In this document: one piece after another, positions 29,441 through 37,735 of the stretch
How the letters are laid out: the number at the start of each line of letters is the position of its first letter
How positions within the stretch are numbered: position 1 is the first letter of the stretch
Assembly: GCA_012518975.1 (NCBI GenBank)
Contig: JAAYRC010000017.1
Location: 1-37,735, forward strand
Source: Clostridiales bacterium
Lineage (GTDB): Bacteria > Bacillota > Clostridia > Lachnospirales > Lachnospiraceae
Reading direction: 5' to 3'
DNA length: 37,735 bases
Notes under the pieces: generated by a model
What the model was told of the DNA's origin: nothing
Database searches by the model: none
What the model saw: the letters and a program-made list of their open reading frames with translations, nothing else
Position numbers and translations under genes: made by a program

Positions 29441-30469
29441 TTACCTTCTTTCAAAAGTTATAGTTCCCTTTCCATTATAACTCTTTATTGTCCAAATAGC
29501 ACCATTTATCATAGTAAATTGCGGTGGCTTATGTCCTATATCTGCATCCATGATAATGGGAATATCCAGCTCATCTAGTACCGAACATATAGCCTCTTCA
29601 TAGGAAATATCGTAAGCCATATCGTACATAGCAGGTCTACCAAATACAAAACCAACTGCATTTTTAAACCAACCAGCCTCCTTAAGCTGCCAGAGTCCCC
29701 TAACCATAGCCGCACTACCTAGATCATAGCTTTCTAGAAACCATAAGACCCCATCATCAGCGTATTTTTCCACAAAATCAACAGTTTTATCAAACCTTGT
29801 ACCAACTATATTTAGGAGACAATCTAAGCACCCTCCTAGAGCGCGACCCCTTAATTGAATTTCATCATCTTTTTTTGATTTAGTGGGGTGAATGTTTTTC
29901 CATTCAACCTCCTTTTCTAGAACAAACCCCTCAAGACCTGTTATCCTTTTATAATATCCATCTTGATGAAGGTCAAAACTTTTCTGCACTATATCATTAC
30001 CCTCAAGAATTAATATATTATCCGATAGGGATTTGTGCCAATGCTCCATTCCAAAACTACTAAAATTATAAGAGTATATTGTGGCGATATCAAGGTTGGT
30101 GGTTATAGTAAAAGTCAAACCTGTGGTATCAGAGAACCCCTGTATCCACTTTGGATTATCCTTAAGGGATTTATAATCCAGATAGGGTAGCATTTCAACT
30201 AAAAAGTCTCCACCACTAGCTGCAAATATAACTCTCACCTTAGGATCCTCAATAAGCTTCATAAATTCCTTTGCTCTAATATTCTTCATGGAGCTTCGCC
30301 CCTTGTAGCATGTCCTTACATTAGGCGTCGTAATAAGGCTGTAGCCAAGGTCTTCAAAATGCTTAATAGCATTATCAAGACGCCTGTAATCCACTTCATT
30401 ATCAAAGCCTGAGGACGTCCCCGTCACACCAAGGCTAAAGCTTTTTTCTAAATTAGCAGGATATATCAT
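29441..30469 (-). CDS. LD-carboxypeptidase / MccF-like S66 family peptidase
   Basis: SFSLGVTGTSSGF N-terminus, GFSDTTGL (Ser), WFLESYDLG (Glu), DIGHKPPQFTMINGA (His). Confidence 0.87.
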   Translation of the reverse strand: MIYPANLEKSFSLGVTGTSSGFDNEVDYRRLDNAIKHFEDLGYSLITTPNVRTCYKGRSSMKNIRAKEFMKLIEDPKVRVIFAASGGDFLVEMLPYLDYKSLKDNPKWIQGFSDTTGLTFTITTNLDIATIYSYNFSSFGMEHWHKSLSDNILILEGNDIVQKSFDLHQDGYYKRITGLEGFVLEKEVEWKNIHPTKSKKDDEIQLRGRALGGCLDCLLNIVGTRFDKTVDFVEKYADDGVLWFLESYDLGSAAMVRGLWQLKEAGWFKNAVGFVFGRPAMYDMAYDISYEEAICSVLDELDIPIIMDADIGHKPPQFTMINGAIWTIKSYNGKGTITFERR

Positions 30470-30662
30470 TTTATTGCCTCCATGTTTGTCTCGTATTTAT
30501 CAATTATTAATCATAATGCATAAAAAATTTATTCACTTTATAGTAATCTGCAGTTTTTTTATTGTATGATTACATCAATTGCCCTTATTAAGCTTGTCAT
30601 TTGTCCTAAAGTAAAATATAATAAATATATTATCATATGTAACTAGTTTTGGGGGTGTAAAT

Positions 30663-31313
30663 ATGCTTATTGACAATATTCCTTCTGCTGCAAATATAGA
30701 ACTTGACGTAAAGTGCAATGGTCATACAATGGTCTTTAATAGTAATATAGAATTTATAATTGATAATTCAATATTAATTTCTGCTATAAAAGTAGACGAT
30801 CAAACAGTTGGATTTACTGATGATTGCACTATTAATTTTATCGTCAAGCTAGATGATGGTAAGGTATATATTTGGTATGATGTCACTGTTAAACTTGTTA
30901 GGTATAACGGCCTTATCTATAATAAAATCGATCTGCAAGGCGAGGGCAAAGCCTATAACCGTAGACAAGCATACAGGACCTATATAGGAGAAGAAATGCC
31001 AATATACATCAACTCGGCATCAGGCCCTGTTCAACTAAAGGTATTAATTAAGGATATTAGTGAAACTGGCATAAGCATTATTACTAAAGAGGATCTTGAT
31101 CTTAAACGTACTTTTAGAATAAAAATTAAAGATGACCATTTTCTCATAAATACTTCTGCCAGAATTATACGTAAGGAATTTATTACCAATCTTGATTCTT
31201 TTTTATATGGCTGTAAATTTATCGAGAAAAATAATACTTTAGGTAAATACATAGCTAAAAAACAAGCTGAAGAACTACGAAGAAGAAGTGAATTTTTTTC
31301 AAATCCCAACTAA
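30663..31313 (+). CDS. PilZ-domain protein (putative c-di-GMP receptor, YcgR-like)
   Basis: RRQAYR (RxxxR) followed by DISETGISI (D/NxSxxG), PilZ order; RBS GGGGGTG upstream of ATG. Confidence 0.85.
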   Translation: MLIDNIPSAANIELDVKCNGHTMVFNSNIEFIIDNSILISAIKVDDQTVGFTDDCTINFIVKLDDGKVYIWYDVTVKLVRYNGLIYNKIDLQGEGKAYNRRQAYRTYIGEEMPIYINSASGPVQLKVLIKDISETGISIITKEDLDLKRTFRIKIKDDHFLINTSARIIRKEFITNLDSFLYGCKFIEKNNTLGKYIAKKQAEELRRRSEFFSNPN

Positions 31314-31335
31314 TCTCTTTCCAAACAAGATAAAT

Positions 31336-32592
31336 TTAATTATTTTGTCTGTATTTTTCAAGATTAACTTTTGACTCTTCTTCTGAATCTAAATAAATAA
31401 AACGATATAGCTCCATAATATTTTCATCCCAGTCATATACTATTGGATATTTAACTCCATTATGTATTTTGGGTGCCTCGTAAGCACCGTTTACTGGAAT
31501 CCTAATCGTATCCATATCTGTTATTTTATTTTCAACTATATCCTCAATTGCTTTTTCAATTTGAGCTTGCGTAACATTGGTTTTAACATAACCTAGTATA
31601 TACTCAGATATACGTATTAAATCAAACATGTTCTTTGACTTATATTTATTAAAAAGTGATTTTAAAACCCTACGTTGTCTTAAGGTCCTACCATAGTCAT
31701 CATTGGCGCCACCAATTGTCTCTACTAGTCTTATACGGCAATATCCAAGTGCTTGATTACCGTTTAGAACATTCATTCCTGGTTTTACATTTCGGTTTTC
31801 ACGTTCTGATATATAGTTAGTAGTATTTAGATATCTAGCCTCCTTATCTCCAAGCTCAATTGAAATTCCTCCAAGATAATCTACAATTTTCTCAAAAGAT
31901 CCATAGTTAATATAGGCGTATCCATCTATTTTAATTCTAAATTTATCCTCAATTACATCCACAAGAGCCTTTGCTCCACCCATAGAAAAAAAGGCATTTA
32001 ACTTTTTAGGCTTACAGTCTTCAAATTCAATATAGGAATCCCTTAATATGGATGCTAGCTTAATGCTGCAATCCCTTGTATTTATTGAAGCAATCATAAT
32101 GGAGTCAGCATTCTCACTTTCCAAGCCAAGTACAAGATAATTGCTAACATAATCTTCTTGTCTTGGTTCCACAGCTGGCTTGAGTATGACCTCTTCCTTT
32201 ATAATATCCATATTACTATTATCTATATCTTCTTTTTGGTCATTTTGACTTATAGATGTATCCTCATCTATGCATCCAATTACTGAGCTTATCTCGATAT
32301 CTTCTTCCTTATCAATACTCTGATATATAAAGCTTCCGGCTATTTTATAAATTACCCTACGTCCGCTTTTAGTAAATAATAACCAAGCAAAAACAAGAAG
32401 CAGAACTAGAAGGATAACCCCAGCAATAGCAAAACCCTTCTTAAGTCTGCTTTTATTTAAACCTGTCTTACCCTTTTCATCTATATCCGCTTCACTATCT
32501 AATTCACTATCTGACTCACTATTACTTACTTCTGTGGTTTCTCCAGCATTTAATTGGTCCTCATTTTCTGACTCATATTCCTGTTTATCCAT
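31336..32592 (-). CDS. LytR-CpsA-Psr (LCP) family protein
   Basis: Single N-terminal TM, then NYLVLGLESENADSIMIASINTRDCSIKLASILRDSYIEF, KLNAFFSMGGAKALVDVIE, DGYAYINYGSFEKIVDYLGGISIEL, LNGNQALGYCRIR. Confidence 0.93.
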   Translation of the reverse strand: MDKQEYESENEDQLNAGETTEVSNSESDSELDSEADIDEKGKTGLNKSRLKKGFAIAGVILLVLLLVFAWLLFTKSGRRVIYKIAGSFIYQSIDKEEDIEISSVIGCIDEDTSISQNDQKEDIDNSNMDIIKEEVILKPAVEPRQEDYVSNYLVLGLESENADSIMIASINTRDCSIKLASILRDSYIEFEDCKPKKLNAFFSMGGAKALVDVIEDKFRIKIDGYAYINYGSFEKIVDYLGGISIELGDKEARYLNTTNYISERENRNVKPGMNVLNGNQALGYCRIRLVETIGGANDDYGRTLRQRRVLKSLFNKYKSKNMFDLIRISEYILGYVKTNVTQAQIEKAIEDIVENKITDMDTIRIPVNGAYEAPKIHNGVKYPIVYDWDENIMELYRFIYLDSEEESKVNLEKYRQNN

Positions 32593-32730
32593 TAGTTTGA
32601 TGCTCCTTACTTAGGCAATTGATAAAATCAGCTTACTAATCATATTATATGACTTTATTATACTTATTTCAACCCTGGCCCCGTCAAAGCTTCATATCAA
32701 TTATTTATCTAAATTCAAATCAAATCATAG

Positions 32731-33639
32731 CTAATCAACTAAAATATTTATAGCATTATGGATATTCTTTATAGTAACCTTACTCGCACCCGGTTCATAC
32801 TCTCCATCTATGGACCATGGAATCATATCATCCATGTAAAAGGTTACCTCTTCTGCCTTAAAAAAGTCAATAAGCTTATCATCATACTCTTTCTTTCTAA
32901 TCGATTTAAGTATTCTACTTAACTCAATTGGTGACTTTGGATTTCTTACCAATATTATTTCAAACAAGCCGTCATTTAAATCAACATTATTTATATCTAA
33001 CTTAATAAGTCCCCCTATGGACAAAGAGTTACTAACAGCACCAAATATATATTCACCCTGATAGGTCTTTCCATCAGCTTCTACCCGAATATGATAAGGT
33101 CTTATATTTGGAATATCCTTTACCCCATCCAATACATAGGCTAGGTGTCCTATCAAGTTTTTATTTAATTGTGGAGTAGAGTAAGAACTTCCTGTAAACG
33201 CTCCGAAAGAAGCAATATAACTAAAATATCTATTTTCTCCAAACAAACCTATATCTACCGGCCTAGGCCAACCATTAATAATAGTCTTTGCTGCAGTTTC
33301 CATACGGTCAGACAAATTTAAGCTATTCGCAAAGTCATTAGTTGTCCCTGACGGTATATATCCCAATATTATATCTTTGTCAAGACACATAACACCAGAT
33401 ATAACTTCATTAAGAGTCCCATCTCCTCCACTACAAACAACAATATCATATTCCTCACCATATGTTAAAACCAATTCTGTTGCATGTCCCCTAGAAGCAG
33501 TCTTTCTCATAGTAATATGATATCCATTGCTTTGTAATACTTCTATAGCCTGCCCTAGATTATTCTTGGAATTATATCTACCAGAAATGGGATTTACAAT
33601 AAGTAATACTTTTTTATTTATCAATTTAGTCATGAACAT
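32731..33639 (-). CDS. Diacylglycerol/lipid kinase family protein (DgkB/YegS-like)
   Basis: LLIVNPISGRYNSKN, DIVVCSGGDGTLNEVISGVM, LGYIPSGTTNDFANSL. Confidence 0.93.
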   Translation of the reverse strand: MFMTKLINKKVLLIVNPISGRYNSKNNLGQAIEVLQSNGYHITMRKTASRGHATELVLTYGEEYDIVVCSGGDGTLNEVISGVMCLDKDIILGYIPSGTTNDFANSLNLSDRMETAAKTIINGWPRPVDIGLFGENRYFSYIASFGAFTGSSYSTPQLNKNLIGHLAYVLDGVKDIPNIRPYHIRVEADGKTYQGEYIFGAVSNSLSIGGLIKLDINNVDLNDGLFEIILVRNPKSPIELSRILKSIRKKEYDDKLIDFFKAEEVTFYMDDMIPWSIDGEYEPGASKVTIKNIHNAINILVD

Positions 33640-33809
33640 TAACCCCCTTGTTCTTTAACTATATCCTATACAGATGTAAAATTCTAATTCTTATACCTAT
33701 TATCTCATTTATACTGGTTTTTAATAGTCTTTGCAAGTATAAACATAAAAATTAACCAAAGCTTAAGAAATATATTTATGAATTTTTTGTGAAATCATAT
33801 TTTATCATC

Positions 33810-33838
33810 TTGACAGGTATTATTGTATATGTTATAGT
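33810..33838 (+). promoter_or_regulatory. Candidate sigma-A promoter for hsp20
   Basis: TTGACA-17 bp-TATAGT, followed directly by a small inverted repeat (GTTCATATAGAAC). Confidence 0.65.
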
Positions 33839-33917
33839 TCATATAGAACACATATATGATATAGAATTGACGCAACTTATTAATCTTAATACTTTATTAA
33901 TAGAAGGAGGAATAATT

Positions 33918-34358
33918 ATGTTGTTACCAAGTATTTTTAAAAATAATTTTGTAGAGGATTTTTTCGAAGGGTTTGATAACATGTTCAGATTACCAATAAT
34001 AGGTCAAATTCCAGTATCCAGTGCCATGAATACCAACATAAAGGACTTGGGAAATGGCTATCAACTAGAAATTGAGCTTCCTGGCTATGATAAAAAAGAC
34101 ATTACTGCTAGCCTAAATAAAGGCTATCTAACCATATCAGCTACTAAGGAAGAATATAAAAATTTAAGCGATAAAAAGGATAATTACATCCGAAGAGAAC
34201 ACTATAGTGGAAGCTGTAAGAGAAGTTTCTATGTAGGTGATACACTTAAAGAAGAAGATGTTAAGGCAACATTCAATAATGGTATACTTAGTCTTGTGTT
34301 CCCTAAAGAAAAAAAAGTAGCAAAGCTTGATGATAAAAAACAAATAACAATTGAATAG
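33918..34358 (+). CDS. Small heat shock protein, Hsp20/alpha-crystallin family
   Basis: MLLPSIFKNNFVEDFFEGFDNMF; ELPGYDKKDITASLNKGYLTISATKEE; ATFNNGILSLVFPK. Start at ATG 33918 with AGAAGGAGGAATAATT, 43 codons downstream of the track start. Confidence 0.93.
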   Translation: MLLPSIFKNNFVEDFFEGFDNMFRLPIIGQIPVSSAMNTNIKDLGNGYQLEIELPGYDKKDITASLNKGYLTISATKEEYKNLSDKKDNYIRREHYSGSCKRSFYVGDTLKEEDVKATFNNGILSLVFPKEKKVAKLDDKKQITIE

Positions 34359-34374
34359 TCTAGAAAGAATCTAA

Positions 34375-34403
34375 AAAGAGGCATTGCATTAGCAAGGCCT
34401 CTT
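34375..34403. terminator. Terminator hairpin between convergent hsp20 and solute-binding protein genes
   Basis: AAAGAGGC-N13-GCCTCTTT with adjacent A/T-rich flanks. Confidence 0.7.
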
Positions 34404-34424
34404 TCATTATAAACATACAAATCA

Positions 34425-36086
34425 TTAATTTGATTCTTTATACTCTGCATATTTTGCAGCACGCTCATCTATAATTTCTTGAGCACCAGAATCAAGCCAT
34501 TCTTCAATACCTCTATCCCATACACTATCGAATTTATCAGGGCTTGCTGTTACAGCTCCAGACATAAGCTCATTTCCCTTATCTGTAAGCACCTGAGTAT
34601 AAGGACCAGCAGCACTTAATGTCACAGGAACAATAACTGCAGGACGTCCGTTACGCATAGCGTCTTCATAAGCTTTAATAATCAGGTCTGAATCAACTGA
34701 ATATGAAGCAGAAAGAGCCTTAGCGTTCTTTTCAGGATCACCAACATCAAGACCATTAATTATGATAGTATAGTCTAGGTTCTGACCAGAGTTCATAATC
34801 TTCTCATTCTCTGCTGGAATAAGCTGAGGAACTCCATCAACCATCACATGAGTATCACCCTCATCACCGATCTGCAAGTAATAACGATTCTCGAATTTAG
34901 ACAGCCAGTTGATGTAACGAAGAGCACCCTCAACATTTTTACTGTTTGCAGGAACAAAATAACTTAGACCTGCCGCATCATACAAACCTTTACTAGTCTT
35001 GCCAGCGCTATTTACGAAAGGATCAATTGATACAATTTCTGCATCAGGAACATTTTCCTTTAGGTCACGTAAAAGACCTGGTGTATCTCTATATGGCTGG
35101 TCCCAGTTATGGATAAAGGAACCCACAACACCACTCTTAATTAAGTTATCACTATCAGTATCATCTTTATAGAGTGCAAACTGATTATCAATTAGGCCTT
35201 CATTATACATCTTATTTAAGAAACGAACGCCCTCTTTATATCCAGGTAATAGATATTGACGGTCAATAACCGTATTAATCCAACGGTCCTCATCAGAAAG
35301 GTTAGGGTCCACGAAGGATTCAAGAAGTGTTGATGCACGCCAGCGAACATCGCTTGTCATTGTGAAAGGAACAACATTGTTAGCACCAACTCCACCTGGA
35401 TCCTGCTCCTTGAAAGCTACTAATGCATCATAGTATTCCTGTGTTGTTGTTGGCAATGGTAAGCCAAGCTTATCAAGCCAGTCCTTACGTATAAAAGTAG
35501 AAACCTGAGCAACATTCATACGACGTGCTGGTAGTGAATGAACTTCACCAGTTTCAGTATCCATATTTCTAACAATCATGTCACGACCTGGTAGTGCAAG
35601 GTCAGGTCCAAGGAATTCCTTAAGGTCTGGTAGTAAAGTGTCAATGTATGGAGATAGATCAGTTAGACCACCCAAATCACGGTAATTTGCTATCAGATCA
35701 CCACTATATGTCATACATACATCTGGTGCTGTTCCAGCAGCCATTAGGTTATTAAGCTGTTCTGTCTCCTCCCAACGTGATACTGCCACGAAGGTAACTC
35801 CTAGATTCAGTTCCTCTAAAACCTTTTTCTTAATCCAATCAGTATAATAGTTGTTTGTAGGGTCGGTTTTTCCACCGTCAGTACCACGATCGAATATTTC
35901 TACTGTGATTTCACTATACTCAGGCTTTCCATCCACATTAGTGTCACCAGTTTTTCCACCGTTATTATCTGTGGTATTTGTTGGATCTGGATCCTTAGTC
36001 GCGTCTGGATCTTTACTGCCACAACCCCCCAAAACGCTGACAATCATCACACCAACAAGTAGGATTGACAACAATTTCTTTTTCAT
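34425..36086 (-). CDS. Extracellular solute-binding lipoprotein (family 1, carbohydrate ABC transporter)
   Basis: Lipobox VLGGCGSKDP, Asp/Thr/Gly-rich linker, solute-binding body. Start ATG 36086 with GGAGGATGTAAT upstream. Confidence 0.92.
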   Translation of the reverse strand: MKKKLLSILLVGVMIVSVLGGCGSKDPDATKDPDPTNTTDNNGGKTGDTNVDGKPEYSEITVEIFDRGTDGGKTDPTNNYYTDWIKKKVLEELNLGVTFVAVSRWEETEQLNNLMAAGTAPDVCMTYSGDLIANYRDLGGLTDLSPYIDTLLPDLKEFLGPDLALPGRDMIVRNMDTETGEVHSLPARRMNVAQVSTFIRKDWLDKLGLPLPTTTQEYYDALVAFKEQDPGGVGANNVVPFTMTSDVRWRASTLLESFVDPNLSDEDRWINTVIDRQYLLPGYKEGVRFLNKMYNEGLIDNQFALYKDDTDSDNLIKSGVVGSFIHNWDQPYRDTPGLLRDLKENVPDAEIVSIDPFVNSAGKTSKGLYDAAGLSYFVPANSKNVEGALRYINWLSKFENRYYLQIGDEGDTHVMVDGVPQLIPAENEKIMNSGQNLDYTIIINGLDVGDPEKNAKALSASYSVDSDLIIKAYEDAMRNGRPAVIVPVTLSAAGPYTQVLTDKGNELMSGAVTASPDKFDSVWDRGIEEWLDSGAQEIIDERAAKYAEYKESN

Positions 36087-36176
36087 ATTACATCCTCCTA
36101 ACATATTTTTATAAATAACAACGAATTTATTAGTATCGTTGATATCTAACAAGATAAGTACATATTTTTCTTTGAA

Positions 36177-37046
36177 TTACTCCTTAATTGCTCCTAGGGT
36201 AACTCCTGCTATAAAATAGCGTTGTAACCATGGATATATTAGTAAAATAGGAACTGTAGCAAACATAACAGAAGCAGCTTTTAGCCCTTCACTTGCTGTT
36301 GGGGTAGCAAATCCTTCTTGTGCCCCAATCTCAATTGATGATCTATTGTTAATAATCTGATATAACTTCAATTGAATTGGTGCATATTTCGGATTTGATA
36401 TATACATTAAGGCATCCGAAAAACCATTCCATCTACCAACCGCGTAAAACAATGCCAATGTAGCCATAACAGGCTTCGATAAAGGCAGATAAACCCGAAG
36501 AAGAACATTTACGGGGCCTGCACCGTCTAGCTGGGCTGATTCCCTCAAGCTTACAGGCACATCAGCAAAAAAGCTTCTAAGTATAATCATGTTGAAAATT
36601 GACAAACAGTTGGGAATTATCAATACTAAAGGATTATCAAGCAAATCCAATTGCTTCATTAGCAGATAATTCGGTATAGTACCAGCGCTAAAGTACATCG
36701 TCATTAGCATCATGCCATTATAGAACTTCCTACCCTTTAGGTCATCATAAATCAAAGGATATGATGCTAAAGTGGTTATAACAAGTGACACAACTGTACA
36801 TATGAGTGTTAAAATGCCTGTCCACCATAAAGAACGGACAAAAGCACTATCCTTCAACACATAATAGTAGGATTCCAAGGTAAACTCCACAGGCCAAAAT
36901 GAAACTCTATTATTAATCATTGCCTGGGAAGAGCTTAATGACCTAGCAAAAATATTAACCATAGGCAATAAACAAATTAGAACAAACAAAAAACAAACTA
37001 CTGCAATAACAATATCATCTATTTTTCTTTTTCTTGACTTAACCAT
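36177..37046 (-). CDS. Carbohydrate ABC transporter permease (LplC-like)
   Basis: Six TM segments; EAA-type loop DVPVSLRESAQLDGAGPVNVLLRVYLPLSKPVMATL; C-terminal LQRYFIAGVTLGAIKE. Confidence 0.92.
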   Translation of the reverse strand: MVKSRKRKIDDIVIAVVCFLFVLICLLPMVNIFARSLSSSQAMINNRVSFWPVEFTLESYYYVLKDSAFVRSLWWTGILTLICTVVSLVITTLASYPLIYDDLKGRKFYNGMMLMTMYFSAGTIPNYLLMKQLDLLDNPLVLIIPNCLSIFNMIILRSFFADVPVSLRESAQLDGAGPVNVLLRVYLPLSKPVMATLALFYAVGRWNGFSDALMYISNPKYAPIQLKLYQIINNRSSIEIGAQEGFATPTASEGLKAASVMFATVPILLIYPWLQRYFIAGVTLGAIKE

Positions 37047-37061
37047 TAGTACTGCACCTCC

Positions 37062-37735
37062 TTACCATATTCCACGCTCACCAAAGCGTTTGGCTATTGA
37101 ATTAGCTAATAACAGAAAAACCACACAGACTAATGATTGGAATAAACCAATTGCAGCTGTTAGGGAGAATTGAGATCCTCTGATACCTACACGGTATACA
37201 TAGGTACTTAATACATCTGCAAACTTCATAACCAAATCATTTTGCATAGCAAATGGACGATCAAATTCGCTTCCTAGGATACGTCCCATATTCATAATTA
37301 ATAATACAACTATAGTAGAACGAATTCCTGGTAGCGTAATGTGCCATATCTTTCTTATGCGAGAAGCTCCATCTACTTCAGCCGCCTCATATAGTTCAGG
37401 ATTAATACCTGTAATTGCAGCTAGATAAATAATGGTGTTCCAACCCATCTCCTTCCATAGTCCTAAGGCTATATAGGTTGCAACATATAGGCCGTTTTCC
37501 ATAAGGAAGTTAATTGGGCCTACTCCCGCCTTTCCAAGCAGAACATTTACTACACCTGTACGAGGAGCAAGCAGTTGCTTAGCAATACCACTAATAATAA
37601 TCCATGATAAAAAGTGTGGTAAATAAACAACAGTCTGGGTAAACTTTTTATATCGTTTAAATGCAAGCTCGTTTAAAAGCAGAGCAAGCATAATTGGTAG
37701 TGGAAAACCAAATATCAAGTCCAACCCGTTCAGCA
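37062..37735 (-). CDS. Sugar ABC transporter permease (LplB-like), 5' end beyond window
   Basis: EAA loop INPELYEAAEVDGASRIRKIWHITLPGIRSTIV; reading frame stays open to the window edge (LNGLDLIFGFPLP), so the track start at 37724 (TTG) is internal. Confidence 0.9.
   Translation of the reverse strand, partial: LNGLDLIFGFPLPIMLALLLNELAFKRYKKFTQTVVYLPHFLSWIIISGIAKQLLAPRTGVVNVLLGKAGVGPINFLMENGLYVATYIALGLWKEMGWNTIIYLAAITGINPELYEAAEVDGASRIRKIWHITLPGIRSTIVVLLIMNMGRILGSEFDRPFAMQNDLVMKFADVLSTYVYRVGIRGSQFSLTAAIGLFQSLVCVVFLLLANSIAKRFGERGIW

Noticed and set aside
29254-29578. + strand ORFs 29254-29463 and 29315-29578 with repetitive hydrophobic sequence
   Set aside because: Artefact of reading the 21-bp repeat on the opposite strand of the LtaS-like gene.
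33789-33917. N-terminal hydrophobic extension of Hsp20 in the track (possible membrane-anchored Hsp20)
   Set aside because: The extension overlaps a strong promoter, and a strong RBS precedes the internal ATG at 33918.

Overview
This 37.7 kb window is AT-rich, low-GC Firmicutes chromosome, probably Lachnospiraceae or a related clostridium (inferred from gene content and protein style). It looks mostly like housekeeping sequence, and nearly all genes are on the minus strand. From left to right it holds: a partial Fe-S scaffold-like gene; a left-handed beta-helix (GlmU-like) protein; nagB; topB; degV with a small ORF missing from the track; glyA; a deoD-deoC-cdd nucleoside salvage cluster; a small secreted protein; a NUDIX hydrolase; a large 5'-nucleotidase/metallophosphoesterase with Ig-like repeats; a cysE-cysS-mrnC operon behind a cysteine-specific T-box leader; ispF; an ASKHA/2Fe-2S corrinoid-activation-like protein; an elongator tRNA-Met with its own consensus promoter and terminator; a histidine phosphatase; pflA and pflB; a FliK-like protein; a gatC/gatA deletion-fusion remnant; an LtaS-like sulfatase with a 21-bp repeat at its N-terminus; an S66 LD-carboxypeptidase; a PilZ protein; an LCP protein; a lipid kinase; hsp20; and an Lpl-type sugar ABC transporter cut by the right edge. 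I found no CRISPR array, IS element, prophage, defence locus or convincing new multi-gene system. The observations most worth a second look are the gatC'-'gatA fusion scar beside an orphan FliK-like gene, the Cys T-box, the missed 53-aa membrane ORF downstream of degV, the heptad minisatellite in the LtaS-like gene, an 18-bp palindrome in front of pflB, and the Cys-rich tail on IspF.
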